Part shown: piece by piece, positions 1-9,214 of the stretch
How positions within the stretch are numbered: position 1 is the stretch's first letter
Layout: each line of letters begins with the position of its first letter
Origin: Halobacterium sp. KA-4
GTDB taxonomy: Archaea > Halobacteriota > Halobacteria > Halobacteriales > Halobacteriaceae
Assembly (NCBI RefSeq): GCF_021028995.1
Contig: NZ_JAJJZG010000003.1
Location: forward strand, 62,001-126,000
Direction of reading: 5' to 3'
Length of the DNA stretch: 64,000 nucleotides
The notes under the pieces: model-generated
Databases searched by the model: none
What the model saw: only the letters and a program-made list of their open reading frames with translations
What the model was told of the DNA's origin: nothing
Program-made: the position numbers and the translations under genes

Positions 1-1110
1 CAAGACGTCTGCGATGCGGTCGGCGTTGCACAGCCGATAACTATCTCACAGTGGGAGCGCGGTCAGTCGAGGCCGACTGTCTCAAACTTCCAGGCGTACT
101 GCGAGACCGTCGGCGCGTCCGCGGGTGCCGTGATGGAGAACGTGTCAGTCACGGATTCGTTGCTCGACCAACGGTGGAACGAACAGTACGCGGGCGCGCA
201 AACGAACCGCGTACGCGACTACGTCGCCGTCAGTGAACTCGACGAGGAGGATCTCGCGTTAATTCCCGAGGACGCGTCCATCGAACTGACGCCCGAGCAC
301 TACGCAGACAACGGCGTCGACCGCTACGTTACTGTGGACGAAACGCTGCTGGAACTGTTCGGGTGGTACGCCGCTGACGGGTCGTGCTCGCCGAGAAACG
401 GGATTCGACTCGCAGTCGACGGGGATAACGAGGAACTCGTCGACCGCTACCGGGAGTCGTTCGGTCACGTGTTCGGAATTCCCGGCGCACGCTACGAATC
501 GGAAGACCGCGTGGACGAAGTGAAACTCGTGAACAAAGTCGCGGCGCTCGTCTGGCAGCACGTATTCGGATTCGACGGCGATGACGCAACAGAAAAGTCC
601 GTCCCCGACCTCGTTTTCGACGTGTCCTCCAGCGGACAGCGCGCCTTCCTCCGGGGATACCTCCGGGGAGACGGAACTGTCACAGAAGACCGCATTTCAT
701 GGACCACGACGTCTCGTGACCTCGCGAGCGGACTGCTATACCTGCTCTCAGCGCAGGGGACCGTCGCTTCTCGCTCGGAGACGGCGGCAGACGACCTCCC
801 TGACGGGAGCGCTGAGCAGTTCGGAACGACGGCCGACGTCCACACGGTCACCGTGAGCGCGCGGTCAGATTTAGCGACGCTCCGCGACGTCTGGGAGACA
901 CACCCGGGCAGTGACAAGCTAGAGGAGAAAGTTGAGAACGGCTACGACAATGAGAAGAATCGTCAGTATCGAGAGGTGTCTGACGACCTTGTGTCGCTCC
1001 CGGTTCGCCGCGTCGAGGAAGTCGAACCTACGAGCGAGTACGTCTACGACTTCTCGGTCGAGGAAGACGAGAATTTCGTTGCGGGCATGGGCGGACTCTG
1101 TGCGCACAAC
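1..1110 (+). mobile_element. GyrB intein with HTH and LAGLIDADG homing endonuclease (5' truncated by window)
   Basis: Self-splicing element inside gyrB. The C-terminal splicing blocks are clear: block F reads [15 protein letters not shown] and block G ends GGLCAHN, with the penultimate His and terminal Asn needed for Asn cyclisation. The first extein residue is Thr. Two LAGLIDADG-type motifs are visible, LFGWYAADG (355-381) and [10 protein letters not shown] (646-675), both keeping their acidic residue, so the endonuclease may be active. Before them, bases 1-135 encode a Cro/C1-like helix-turn-helix ([15 protein letters not shown] then SRPT), which is unusual for an intein. Base composition looks less GC-rich than the gyrase sequence, as expected for a mobile insertion. 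The N-terminal splicing blocks are not in view. Confidence 0.9.
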
Positions 1111-1530
1111 ACTGACGCTGACGTCGACGGTGCGCACATCCGCACGCTGCTGTTGACGTTCTTCTACCGGCACATGAAGCCGCTGCTGGAAGCCGGCTAC
1201 GTGTACGCTGCCCAGCCGCCGCTGTACCGCATCCGGTACCGCGGCGAGACGTACGACGCGATGACCGAGGAGGAACGCGAACAGATTATCGAGGAGAAGT
1301 GCGACGGCAACCCGACGCAGGTCCAGCGGTTCAAGGGCCTCGGGGAGATGAACCCCCAGCAGCTCTGGGACACCACGATGGACCCGGACAACCGCATCCT
1401 CAAGCGCATCACCGTCGAGGACGCCGCCGCCGCGGACAAGATGTTCTCCGTGCTGATGGGGGACGCCGTCGAGCCGCGCAAGCGCTTCATCCAGGAGCAC
1501 GCCACGGACGCAGAGTGGGTGGACATCTAA
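1..1530 (+). CDS. gyrB: DNA gyrase subunit B, C-terminal part, with in-frame intein (5' end outside window)
   Basis: ATPase subunit of the type IIA topoisomerase that introduces negative supercoils, working with GyrA encoded directly downstream. The reading frame is open from base 1. Bases 1-1110 are intein and bases 1111-1530 the last 139 extein residues. The extein begins with TDADVDGAH, the second TOPRIM metal-binding acidic motif, and continues through [18 protein letters not shown] and the normal C-terminal end. The protein must splice to be functional, because the intein interrupts the TOPRIM site just before the DxD residues. The gyrA start codon follows the stop by one base, so the two subunits are probably co-transcribed. 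The ATPase domain and intein N-terminus lie before the window. Confidence 0.97.
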   Translation, partial: QDVCDAVGVAQPITISQWERGQSRPTVSNFQAYCETVGASAGAVMENVSVTDSLLDQRWNEQYAGAQTNRVRDYVAVSELDEEDLALIPEDASIELTPEHYADNGVDRYVTVDETLLELFGWYAADGSCSPRNGIRLAVDGDNEELVDRYRESFGHVFGIPGARYESEDRVDEVKLVNKVAALVWQHVFGFDGDDATEKSVPDLVFDVSSSGQRAFLRGYLRGDGTVTEDRISWTTTSRDLASGLLYLLSAQGTVASRSETAADDLPDGSAEQFGTTADVHTVTVSARSDLATLRDVWETHPGSDKLEEKVENGYDNEKNRQYREVSDDLVSLPVRRVEEVEPTSEYVYDFSVEEDENFVAGMGGLCAHNTDADVDGAHIRTLLLTFFYRHMKPLLEAGYVYAAQPPLYRIRYRGETYDAMTEEEREQIIEEKCDGNPTQVQRFKGLGEMNPQQLWDTTMDPDNRILKRITVEDAAAADKMFSVLMGDAVEPRKRFIQEHATDAEWVDI

Positions 1531-1531
1531 C

Positions 1532-4027
1532 ATGAGTTCAGAAGCACCAGACGTACCCGACGACGTCGCGGACCGCGTGAAGAACGTCCGCGTCGACGAG
1601 GAGATGGAACAGTCGTACATCGACTACGCGATGAGCGTCATCGCGGGCCGCGCGCTCCCGGACGTCCGGGACGGCCTCAAGCCAGTCCACCGCCGCATCC
1701 TCTACGCGATGCACGAGGCGGGCATCTCCAGTGGCTCCAGCCACCGGAAGTCCTCGAACATCGTCGGGGACACGATGGGCGACTACCACCCGCACGGCGA
1801 CTCCGCCATCTACGACGCGCTCGTGCGGATGGCCCAGGACTTCTCGATGCGCCACCCCCTCGTAGACGGCCAGGGGAATTTCGGCAGCGTCGACGGAGAC
1901 CCGGCCGCGGCGATGCGGTACACGGAAGCCCGCATGTCCCCCATCGCGGAGGAGCTGCTGACGGACATCGAGAAGGACACCGTCGACTTCCAATCGAACT
2001 ACGACGACCGCCTGGAGGAGCCGACGGTGCTGCCGTCGGCGTACCCGAACCTACTCGTCAACGGTTCGTCGGGGATTGCGGTCGGGATGTCGACGAACGT
2101 CCCGCCACACAACCTCGGTGAGGTCGTGGACGCGACCATCCACCTCATCGACAACCCCGACTGCACGGTCGTGGACCTGATGGACCACGTGAAGGGGCCG
2201 GACTTCCCGACCGCGGGGAACATCGTCGGGCGCTCGGACGTCAAGCAGGCCTACCAGACGGGGCGTGGCCGCGTCCGGATGCGCGCCGAGTACCACGTCG
2301 AGGAAGGAGATTCGAGTGACAGCATCGTCATCACCGAACTCCCCTACCAGCAGAACAAGTCGAAGCTCGTCGAGCGCATCGCGGACGACGTCCGCGACGG
2401 CGACCTCGACGGCGTGCGCGACCTCCGCGACGAGTCCGACCGGAACGGCATCCGCATCGTCGTCGAACTCAAGCGGAACGCAAACACGGACGTGGTGGAG
2501 AACCACCTGCTGGAGTCCCACCTCGAGCGCACGTTCGGCGTCATCAACCTCGCGCTCGTGGACGGCCAGCCGAAGGTTCTCACGCTCAAGGAGATGCTCG
2601 AGGAGTACGTCGCCCACCGCAAGGAAGTGGTGCGGCGGCGCTCCGAGCACGACCTCGCGGAAGCCGAGGACCGCGCGCACATCCTCGAAGGTCGCCTGAA
2701 GGCCTTAGAGCAGGCCGACGACGTGGTCGAGACCATCCAGAACGCCGAGGACCGCGACGACGCCAAAGAAGCCCTTAAGGACGACTTCGGGTTCACGCAG
2801 GCGCAGGCCGACCACATCGTCCGGATGCAACTCGGCAGCCTCACGTCGATGGAGGCCGCCGAAATCGAGTCCGAGTACGAGGACGTCACTGCGCGCATCG
2901 AGCGCCTCGAGGAGATTCTGGGCAGCGAGGAGGAACTCCTCTCGGTCATCAAGGGCGGACTCCGCGACATCAAAGAGCAGTACGCCGACGAGCGCCGCAC
3001 GTCGTTCATCGAGGACACGGGCACGGTCACCGACGAGGACCTCATCCCCGAGGAGGACGTCGTGGTCGTGCTCTCCGAGAGCGACTACATCAAGCGCGTG
3101 CCCGCGGACACCTTCGACGCCCAGCACCGCGGCGGCAAGGGCATCATCGGCACGGACCTCAAGGACGAGGACCGCGTCTCCGCGGTGTTCACCGCGAGCA
3201 CCCACGACTACCTGCTCTGCTTCACGAACCAGGGGCAGGTCTACCGCCTGAAAGTCCACCAGGTGCCCGAGATGTCCCGCACGGCGCGGGGCACCTCCGC
3301 CGTAAACATTCTCGACCTCGACGACGACGAGGAGATTTCCGCGGTCGTCACCGCCGACGACCTCGACTTCGAATCAGACGAGGAGTACCTCACGATGGCG
3401 ACCCGCCACGGCTACGTGAAGCGCACGACCGTCGGTGAATTCGAGAACATCCGCTCGACGGGCATCATCGCCATCAGCCTCGAGGACGGCGACGAGCTCG
3501 CCGACGTCGAGGTCACGGACGGCAGCCACGACGTCGTGCTCGGCAGCGAGCACGGGATGGCGATTCGCTTCGACGAGACGGACGTCCGCGCGATGGGTCG
3601 CAACGCCCGCGGCGTCCGTGGGATGGACCTCGAAGGCGACGACCGGGTTGCGGGCCTCGCGCCGGTCGAACCCGACGACGAGCGCACCCTCCTGACAGTC
3701 ACCGAGTACGGCTACGGGAAGCGCACGCCGCTGACGGAGTACCGCAAGCAGTCCCGGAATGGCAAGGGCCTCGTGGACATCAAGACCGGGGAACGCAACG
3801 GCAACGTCGTCTCCCTGGACACGGTCAGCGACGAGGACAACCTCGTCGCGATGAGTGAGGGCGGCCAGATTATCCGGCTCCCCGTCGACGAGGTGTCGAC
3901 GGTCGGCCGGAATACGAAGGGCGTGAAAGTGATGGACGTCGAGGAAGGCGACGAGGTCGCCGACGTCTCCGTCTACCGCCCCAGCGAGGACGGTGACGAA
4001 GAAAACGAGAGCGAAGACGACGAGTAG
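1532..4027 (+). CDS. gyrA: DNA gyrase subunit A
   Basis: DNA-cleaving and rejoining subunit of gyrase, forming A2B2 with GyrB. It has 831 residues, usual for the family. The catalytic tyrosine is Y130 in MRYTEARMS. The quinolone-contact helix reads [10 protein letters not shown], with Ser91 and Asp95 in the wild-type states. The C-terminal beta-pinwheel starts around residue 510 and carries the GyrA box as QHRGGKG near residue 530, with His in the second position where many bacteria have Arg. The C-terminus is an acidic tail ([13 protein letters not shown]), typical of halophilic adaptation. The ATG is one base after the gyrB stop, so transcription with gyrB is almost certain. Confidence 0.98.
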   Translation: MSSEAPDVPDDVADRVKNVRVDEEMEQSYIDYAMSVIAGRALPDVRDGLKPVHRRILYAMHEAGISSGSSHRKSSNIVGDTMGDYHPHGDSAIYDALVRMAQDFSMRHPLVDGQGNFGSVDGDPAAAMRYTEARMSPIAEELLTDIEKDTVDFQSNYDDRLEEPTVLPSAYPNLLVNGSSGIAVGMSTNVPPHNLGEVVDATIHLIDNPDCTVVDLMDHVKGPDFPTAGNIVGRSDVKQAYQTGRGRVRMRAEYHVEEGDSSDSIVITELPYQQNKSKLVERIADDVRDGDLDGVRDLRDESDRNGIRIVVELKRNANTDVVENHLLESHLERTFGVINLALVDGQPKVLTLKEMLEEYVAHRKEVVRRRSEHDLAEAEDRAHILEGRLKALEQADDVVETIQNAEDRDDAKEALKDDFGFTQAQADHIVRMQLGSLTSMEAAEIESEYEDVTARIERLEEILGSEEELLSVIKGGLRDIKEQYADERRTSFIEDTGTVTDEDLIPEEDVVVVLSESDYIKRVPADTFDAQHRGGKGIIGTDLKDEDRVSAVFTASTHDYLLCFTNQGQVYRLKVHQVPEMSRTARGTSAVNILDLDDDEEISAVVTADDLDFESDEEYLTMATRHGYVKRTTVGEFENIRSTGIIAISLEDGDELADVEVTDGSHDVVLGSEHGMAIRFDETDVRAMGRNARGVRGMDLEGDDRVAGLAPVEPDDERTLLTVTEYGYGKRTPLTEYRKQSRNGKGLVDIKTGERNGNVVSLDTVSDEDNLVAMSEGGQIIRLPVDEVSTVGRNTKGVKVMDVEEGDEVADVSVYRPSEDGDEENESEDDE

Positions 4028-4142
4028 CCGTCAGGTAACTCTTTTCGCGGATTCCCGGCAACTGGGAGCGGTTGCGACTCCGTAGGAACCACCCCGGGGG
4101 ATTGTCCCGCCAGCCGGTCAACGACTAGGTAGGTGAACGACG

Positions 4143-4304
4143 ATGGCTGTCGCCGAACGCGAACGAGAGCTGTTCGGACAGGAACTCGAACCAATCGACA
4201 GGGTGCTCGCAGGCGCTGCGGTGGCGTTCGGCGCACTCGGTCATGCCGCGCTCGCAGCGGCGGGTGCGGGGCTCGCGTACGCAGTGTTGACCGCCGCGCT
4301 CTGA
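4143..4304 (+). CDS. Small single-span membrane protein
   Basis: A 53-residue reading frame with ATG at 4143 and TGA at 4302-4304. The first 20 residues are charged (MAVAEREREL and on). The rest is one long Ala/Gly/Leu hydrophobic stretch of about 32 residues running to the C-terminus, so a tail-anchored or single-span membrane protein is likely. A purine-rich stretch (aggtaggtgaac) just before the start could serve as a ribosome site. It lies between gyrA and the convergent arginase gene, seven bases from the arginase stop. I recognise no family. The coding call rests on the amphipathic layout and haloarchaeal codon use. Confidence 0.6.
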   Translation: MAVAERERELFGQELEPIDRVLAGAAVAFGALGHAALAAAGAGLAYAVLTAAL

Positions 4305-4311
4305 CGCCGCC

Positions 4312-5217
4312 TCAGAGGATTCGCTTGCCGAGCGCGCTCGCGGCCAGTTCCGCGGCGATGTCAGCGGTCCGGTTCGACTCGTCCAGAATCGGGTTCACTT
4401 CGACGACCTCCAGCGAGCGGAGGAGGTCCTCTTCTGCGTCCCGCTGTGCAATCGCTTCGAGCGCCGCGTGGGCTTCCCGGTAGGTCGCGCCGCCACGTAC
4501 CGGCGTCCCGACGCCGGGTGCTTCGTCTGGGTCGAGCCAGTCGACGTCCAGCGAGACGTGCACGCCGTCGGTGCCCGCAGTCACGATGTCGAGGGCTTCG
4601 TCGACGACGCTGGTGACGCCGCGCTCGTCGATGTCGCTCATCGTGAACGCGGTCATCTCGCTCTCCTGGATGGCTTCGCGCTCGGAGGGGTCAAGGTTCC
4701 GGAGGCCGACGAGCGCGACGTTTTCCTCGCGGAGGCCGGCGGCGTTCGCCCACTCCGTGTCCGCGAACTCGCCGCGGCCCAGCGCCGCCGCAAGGGGCAT
4801 CCCGTGGACATTCCCACTCGGGGATGTTGCGGGCGTGTTGAAGTCGCCGTGGGCGTCCAGCCAGAGCGCGCCGATTTCGGCGTCCCGCGCGCTCCCCGAC
4901 AGCGACCCGATGGCGACCGCGTGGTCCCCGCCGAGCACAAGCGGGAACGCGCCGTCCGCGAGCGTGTCCGCGACCTCGTCGGCGAGCCGGGCGGTGACGT
5001 CCTCGATTTCTTCGAGGAACTTCGCGCGCCCGTCGCTGGGCTCGCGCTCCTCCGCCCGGGGGACGAGCAAGTCGCCGGTGTCGACGGCGTCGACGCCCGC
5101 CGCGTCGAGTTCCGCAGCGAGGTCGGCGTAGCGAATCGCCGACGGCCCCATGTCGACGCCGCGCCGGTCCGAGCCGTAGTCCATCGGTGCGCCGATGACG
5201 TGGACGTTTTTGGCCAT
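4312..5217 (-). CDS. rocF: Arginase
   Basis: Ureohydrolase that splits L-arginine into ornithine and urea using a binuclear Mn(II) centre in the cytosol. It has 301 residues. All metal ligands of the family are visible: His99 in GGDHAV, Asp121, His123 and Asp125 in LDAHGDFN, and Asp224 and Asp226 in SLDVDWLDP. The loop after the third ligand (NTPATSPSGNVHGMP) is the arginase form, which favours arginase over agmatinase. A TATA-like cactaag lies on the minus strand about 25-30 nt before the ATG (plus 5241-5247), so the transcript is probably leaderless. No other arginine-catabolism gene adjoins it. In haloarchaea the product would feed ornithine to arginine fermentation or proline synthesis. 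Confidence 0.9.
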   Translation of the reverse strand: MAKNVHVIGAPMDYGSDRRGVDMGPSAIRYADLAAELDAAGVDAVDTGDLLVPRAEEREPSDGRAKFLEEIEDVTARLADEVADTLADGAFPLVLGGDHAVAIGSLSGSARDAEIGALWLDAHGDFNTPATSPSGNVHGMPLAAALGRGEFADTEWANAAGLREENVALVGLRNLDPSEREAIQESEMTAFTMSDIDERGVTSVVDEALDIVTAGTDGVHVSLDVDWLDPDEAPGVGTPVRGGATYREAHAALEAIAQRDAEEDLLRSLEVVEVNPILDESNRTADIAAELAASALGKRIL

Positions 5218-5413
5218 GCGCGCAAGTACGGCGAGCGACCCTTAGTGCGTGCGGTTCCGCGACGGCGAAGCGCCTTTTACAGACCACTCCCGGGAGCGGT
5301 GCGTGTGCCCTCCAAACGACGCCAACTCCGGTACCTCGGGTTCCGCTTGCTCGGCTGGCTAGCGTGGGCTGCCGCTGACCGAGAACCCGTGGCACGACCG
5401 CACGTACGGAGAC

Positions 5414-5626
5414 TTGAAGCGACTACAGCCCACGGAGGCGGCGGTGTTGCTCGTCCCGCTGGCCTGCTACACAGTCGTGGCTGCGTGGGTGTACGTCTAC
5501 TTCCCGCGAGAACTCGTGCCGCTGGCGGGGTCGGCGTACGCGACGGATGCCTTCCTCGGCGGGACGCTCGTCGCGTCGACGTTCGTCATGAATCGGGTTC
5601 TCGAACGCGACCTCGAACGCCGGTAA
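5414..5626 (+). CDS. Two-span membrane protein, possibly 5'-frameshifted
   Basis: A 70-residue open frame from a TTG at 5414, with two hydrophobic segments (AAVLLVPLACYTVVAAWVYV and the part near AFLGGTLVASTFVM) and a charged C-terminal tail. The open frame extends upstream without a normal start to 5363 and would read TENPWHDRTYGDLKRLQ. A different frame starting at GTG 5305 encodes SKRRQLRYLGFRLLGWLAWAA and reaches the same point. Joining the two gives a coherent protein of about 106 residues with a basic N-terminus, a hydrophobic segment and then the two spans. This suggests a one-base frameshift around 5370-5395, real or from sequencing. I do not recognise the family. Confidence 0.5.
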   Translation: MKRLQPTEAAVLLVPLACYTVVAAWVYVYFPRELVPLAGSAYATDAFLGGTLVASTFVMNRVLERDLERR

Positions 5627-5627
5627 C

Positions 5628-6551
5628 TCAATCGTCGCGGTACGGTTCGACGACGCGCTCGACGCCCTCCTCGAAGGAAATCTGGGGCTCCCAGCCCGTT
5701 GCTTCCTTGATTTTAGAGATATCCGCGCACGTGTCGTGGACGTAGTTCTCCAGCGGAATCGGCTCGTACTCAGGTTCGACGTCCGTGCCGAGGGCGTCGT
5801 TGATGAGCTCGACCATCTCGTTGAACGAGTACGCCTCGCCCGTTCCGAGATTGTAGACGCCCGCGAGTTCCTCTTCGCCAGTTCGGACGAGCCCGCGCAC
5901 GATGTCGTCGACATGCGTGAAGTCCCGGGTCTGGGTGCCGTCGCCCCACAGCACGGGCGACTCGCCGTTTGCAATCTTCTCGGTGAATTGGGAAACGGTG
6001 TTGGCGTACTCGCCCTTGTGGGCCTCGTTGCCGCCGTAGCCCTGGTACACCGAGAAGAAGCGCATCCCGGCGCACGAGATGTCGTCGTAGAAGTTGTTGT
6101 AGTACTCCGCGTAGCGCTCGCGGCCGAGCATCGACGCGTCGTAGCCGGTCGCGGCCTCCAGGTCCATGTCCTCGGGGCTCGGTTCGGTGCGGCTACCGTA
6201 CGCCGACGACGTCGACGCGTAGACGATAGTGTCGCAGCCGTCGTCGTGAGCCTGTTCGACGACGTTGACGAACCCCTCGATGTTGACGCGAGCTCCCTCG
6301 CGGGGGTTCTCTTCGAGCATCTGTCGGCTGGAGAGCGCGGCGAGGTGGTAGACGACGTCGACGCCTCCGGTCGGCAGGTCGTCGTCGAGCACGTCCGCTT
6401 CGACGTACTCAACATCCTCGGAGAGGTTCTCGGGCGTCCCGAGGAAGCCGTTGTCGAGCGCGATAACGTCGTTGTCCGCGGCGAGGTGGTTCGCGAGGTT
6501 CGACCCGATGAACCCCGCGCCACCGGTGACGAGAACGCGGTTTCCGTCCAT
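5628..6551 (-). CDS. NAD-dependent epimerase/dehydratase (extended SDR, UDP-glucose 4-epimerase-like)
   Basis: Nucleotide-sugar epimerase or dehydratase of the extended short-chain dehydrogenase family, probably making a sugar donor for S-layer or pilin glycosylation. It has 307 residues. The Rossmann motif GGAGFIGSN starts at residue 10, and the region around STSSAYGS supplies the usual catalytic Ser/Thr. The active-site Tyr is Y137, but the partner Lys of YxxxK is Met141 (YDASM), a one-base difference from Lys (atg against aag). A TATA-like ttttac on the minus strand lies 24-29 nt before the ATG. No glycosyltransferases adjoin the gene. Substrate is unknown. GalE-like UDP-hexose 4-epimerase is the closest guess. 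Confidence 0.82.
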   Translation of the reverse strand: MDGNRVLVTGGAGFIGSNLANHLAADNDVIALDNGFLGTPENLSEDVEYVEADVLDDDLPTGGVDVVYHLAALSSRQMLEENPREGARVNIEGFVNVVEQAHDDGCDTIVYASTSSAYGSRTEPSPEDMDLEAATGYDASMLGRERYAEYYNNFYDDISCAGMRFFSVYQGYGGNEAHKGEYANTVSQFTEKIANGESPVLWGDGTQTRDFTHVDDIVRGLVRTGEEELAGVYNLGTGEAYSFNEMVELINDALGTDVEPEYEPIPLENYVHDTCADISKIKEATGWEPQISFEEGVERVVEPYRDD

Positions 6552-6622
6552 GCGCGTGAATTGGCGGTCGTGCCGTAAAACCTACCGCTTCGCCGCCCGC
6601 AGGTGGTCTCCCCATCGGGGGA

Positions 6623-6629
6623 TTTATGG
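6623..6629 (+). promoter_or_regulatory. TATA-like element that decides the start of the HrcA-type regulator
   Basis: The sequence tttatgg lies 24-30 nt before ATG 6653. This is the spacing expected for a leaderless haloarchaeal transcript starting at that ATG. The alternative ATG at 6626 lies inside this element and so is unlikely to be used. Confidence 0.5.
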
Positions 6630-6652
6630 AAAACACCGGCCAAAGAAGTCGT

Positions 6653-7186
6653 ATGTCATCGATTGAACTGACCTCCAGTCAGAAGACGATACTGCGCGCG
6701 CTCGTCGACCTCTACACCGAGCGCGAGCAGGCCGTCAAGGGCGAGGACATCGCCGAGGAGGTCGACCGCAACCCGGGCACCATCCGGAACCAGATGCAGA
6801 GCCTAAAAGCGCTTCAGCTCGTCGAGGGCGTCCCCGGGCCGAAGGGCGGCTACAAGCCGACCGTCAACGCCTACGAAGCGCTGGAAATCCAGAAGCTGGA
6901 CACGACCGCTGAGGTCCCCGTACGCCACGAGGGCGAACTCCTCGAAGACGCGAACGTCGAGGAGATCGGCCTGACGAGCGTCCACCACCCCGAACTCTGC
7001 CGAGCCGAAATCCACCTCCGCGGTTCCATCCGGGAGTTCCACGAGGGCGACAGCGTCACCGTCGGGCCGACGCCGCTGTCGAAGCTCGTCATCGAGGGCA
7101 CGCTGGACGGCAAAGACGACACCGCGAACATTCTCATCCTGAAGATCGACTCGATGGAAGCGCCCGCCGAAGAACCCGAGCACTAA
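6653..7186 (+). CDS. HrcA-type winged-helix transcriptional regulator
   Basis: Putative DNA-binding regulator of 177 residues. Residues 1-75 form a winged helix of the archaeal HrcA DNA-binding type: SSQKTILRALVDLY, then the recognition part NPGTIRNQMQSLK, then a wing around GPKGGYKPT. The C-terminal 95 residues are not a recognisable CBS or ACT domain. They contain two beta-rich segments (AEIHLRGSIREFHEGDSV and KLVIEGTLDGKDDTANILIL) that could bind a ligand. The ATG at 6653 is preferred because of the TATA element at 6623. It is divergent from the epimerase gene and followed by the NADH dehydrogenase-like gene. Its targets cannot be read from the sequence. Confidence 0.72.
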   Translation: MSSIELTSSQKTILRALVDLYTEREQAVKGEDIAEEVDRNPGTIRNQMQSLKALQLVEGVPGPKGGYKPTVNAYEALEIQKLDTTAEVPVRHEGELLEDANVEEIGLTSVHHPELCRAEIHLRGSIREFHEGDSVTVGPTPLSKLVIEGTLDGKDDTANILILKIDSMEAPAEEPEH

Positions 7187-7235
7187 CGCGCGGCGTTTCA
7201 AAGCCTTTGTATCACCGGGTCACGCAGGCTTCCGT

Positions 7236-8405
7236 ATGACAAACAGAGTCGTCGTTCTCGGTGCCGGCTACGCTGGCGCTGGTGCCGTGTCGAAGCTCGA
7301 AGACGAACTTGACCCCGACACGGAACTTGTCTGGGTATCCGAGACCGACTACCACCTTGTCCTCCACGAATCCCACCGCATCATCCGCGACCCGGGCGTC
7401 GAGGATAAGATTACGATTCCCGTCGAGGACATCAAGTCCCGCGGGACGCGGTTCGTCCACGACGAAGTCGTCGACATCGACACCGACGACCGCACCGTCG
7501 AACTGGACGAAGGCGACGCCGTCGACTACGACTACCTCCTCGTCGGCATCGGCTCCGAGACCGCGACCTACGGCATCGAGGGGATGGGCGAACACCCCCA
7601 CACGCTGAAGGGACTCGACGACGCCCTCGAAATTCACGAGGACGTCAAGGCCGCCGCGAAGGAAGCCACCCGCGAGGACCCCGCACAGGTTGTCGTCGGC
7701 GGCGCGGGCCTCTCGGGCATCCAGAGCGCGGGCGAACTCGCGGAGTTCCGCGACCGCCACAACGCGCCCATCGACGTCACGCTCGTGGAGGCGCTGCCCG
7801 AAATCTTCCCGCCGGGCGACAGCGAGATTCAGGGCGCGCTCCGCCACCGCCTCGAAGAGCGCGGCATCGATATTCTCACCGACGACCCCATCACCGCGGC
7901 GACCGAGGACAGCCTCGAATTCGACGAGCGCGACGACCTCTCCTACGACGTGTTCCTCTGGACGGGCGGCGTCACCGGCCCCAGCGAACTCTCCGAGGTC
8001 GACCTCGAAGCCGAGCACAACCGCCTGCAGGCGGGCTCGAATCTCCAGACGGAGGACGACCGTGTGTTCGCGGTCGGGGACTGCTCGCTAATCGAACAGG
8101 GCGACGACGAGGTCGCGCCGCCGACCGCGCAAGCCGCCTGGCAGGCCGCCGACGTCGCCGCCGAGAACATCTCGCGCGCCATCGACGACCGCCCGCTGCG
8201 CACGTGGACGTACGACGACCAGGGGACGCTGGTCTCCATCGGCGAAACCGCCATCGCGCACGACGTCGAAGTGAACGGCTTCGCCGCGCCGGTCCGCACG
8301 TTCAACGGCACGCCCGCGAAGATGCTGAAGAAAGGCGCGGCCGCGCGCTGGATCGCGAAGATTACGTCGTGGTCCCGTGCGATGAAGGCCTGGGACGCGC
8401 TCTAA
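7236..8405 (+). CDS. NAD(P)/FAD-dependent oxidoreductase (type II NADH dehydrogenase-like)
   Basis: Single-subunit flavoprotein likely to oxidise NADH and reduce quinone at the membrane without proton pumping. It has 389 residues, with an N-terminal FAD-binding Rossmann motif (VVVLGAGYAGAG, G9-G14), a second dinucleotide motif near residue 150 (VVVGGAGLSGIQSAG) and the C-terminal FAD motif VFAVGDCSLIEQ. The C-terminus (KMLKKGAAARWIAKITSWSRAMKAW) is basic and amphipathic, as in type II enzymes that attach to the membrane. A cctttgta box 24-31 nt before the ATG fits a leaderless promoter. Sulfide:quinone oxidoreductase is an alternative, but I see no catalytic Cys pair. Confidence 0.82.
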   Translation: MTNRVVVLGAGYAGAGAVSKLEDELDPDTELVWVSETDYHLVLHESHRIIRDPGVEDKITIPVEDIKSRGTRFVHDEVVDIDTDDRTVELDEGDAVDYDYLLVGIGSETATYGIEGMGEHPHTLKGLDDALEIHEDVKAAAKEATREDPAQVVVGGAGLSGIQSAGELAEFRDRHNAPIDVTLVEALPEIFPPGDSEIQGALRHRLEERGIDILTDDPITAATEDSLEFDERDDLSYDVFLWTGGVTGPSELSEVDLEAEHNRLQAGSNLQTEDDRVFAVGDCSLIEQGDDEVAPPTAQAAWQAADVAAENISRAIDDRPLRTWTYDDQGTLVSIGETAIAHDVEVNGFAAPVRTFNGTPAKMLKKGAAARWIAKITSWSRAMKAWDAL

Positions 8406-8511
8406 CCGCAGTAATTCCCTTGTTTTCCGAACGCTGACTACCGCAGCCCCGGAGCCGATATTCTCGAAGTCTCGCCGAACGTTGAAGGTGGACGCTGGCC
8501 TCAGTACAAGT

Positions 8512-8667
8512 ATGGCTGCCCAACTGGTCTGGTACGGGTTCGTCCTCCTCGTCGCCATTACTGTCATCGCCATCGGGTCGTACATCGGGACGATGCGCGC
8601 GCTCGACCGCTTCCACGCTGGCAAAGATAGCATCTTCCTCTCCGGCGACACGAGAGGCGACGAGTAA
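8512..8667 (+). CDS. Small single-span membrane protein
   Basis: A 51-residue protein from ATG 8512. An in-frame TTG at 8482 would add ten residues but is less likely. Residues 4-27 (QLVWYGFVLLVAITVIAIGS) form one transmembrane helix, followed by a short charged cytoplasmic tail (LDRFHAGKDSIFLSGDTRGDE). The stop is seven bases before the GrpB gene, so the two may be co-transcribed. No family recognised. The clear membrane layout and the tight spacing support it being real. Confidence 0.55.
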   Translation: MAAQLVWYGFVLLVAITVIAIGSYIGTMRALDRFHAGKDSIFLSGDTRGDE

Positions 8668-8674
8668 CAGTCGG

Positions 8675-9202
8675 ATGGTCGGACTCTCCCGCAACGCCGT
8701 CGCGCTCGAACTGCACGACCCGTCGTGGCACGACGCCTACCGCGAGGAAGCCGAGCGGCTGCGCAACCTCGTCGGTGAGTACGTCGAGGCAGTCGAACAC
8801 GTCGGCAGCACCGCCATCAAGGGGATTCCCGCGAAACCGATTGTCGACGTGCTGGTCGTCGTCAGCGATGGAAAGACCGACGCGATGGCCGCCTCGTTGG
8901 ACGCGAACGGCTACGAGCGGCGGCCGAACGACGACGTGCCCGACCGGGTCTTCCTCGTGCGCGGACCGCCGGACTGTCGAACACACTACCTCTCGCTGGT
9001 CGAAGTGGACAGTAATTGCCACCGCGAACAGGTGGCGTTGCGCGACTACCTCCGGGAGTATCCAGACGTGGCAGCGGCGTATGCGTCGCTGAAGCGTGAC
9101 CTGGCCGCAATGTATCCGGAGAATCGGGAAGTGTACACCGCGGAGAAGAGTGCGTTCGTCGAAGACGTACTCGACCGCGCGCTGCCCGAGTACGCGCCCT
9201 GA
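8675..9202 (+). CDS. GrpB family protein (UPF0157)
   Basis: Member of the GrpB/UPF0157 family, which has a nucleotidyltransferase fold. Its physiological reaction is not settled. It has 175 residues. The family signature VEHVGSTAIKGIPAKPIVDV lies near residues 41-60 and matches the nucleotidyltransferase GS...D pattern. Later blocks HYLSLVEVDS and LRDYLREYPDVAAAYASLK are also conserved in the family. In some bacteria the domain is fused to CoaE, so a role near coenzyme A metabolism has been suggested elsewhere, but nothing here supports it. It is convergent with the uridine phosphorylase gene, 12 bases from its stop. Confidence 0.85.
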   Translation: MVGLSRNAVALELHDPSWHDAYREEAERLRNLVGEYVEAVEHVGSTAIKGIPAKPIVDVLVVVSDGKTDAMAASLDANGYERRPNDDVPDRVFLVRGPPDCRTHYLSLVEVDSNCHREQVALRDYLREYPDVAAAYASLKRDLAAMYPENREVYTAEKSAFVEDVLDRALPEYAP

Positions 9203-9214
9203 CTGCGCTGTATC

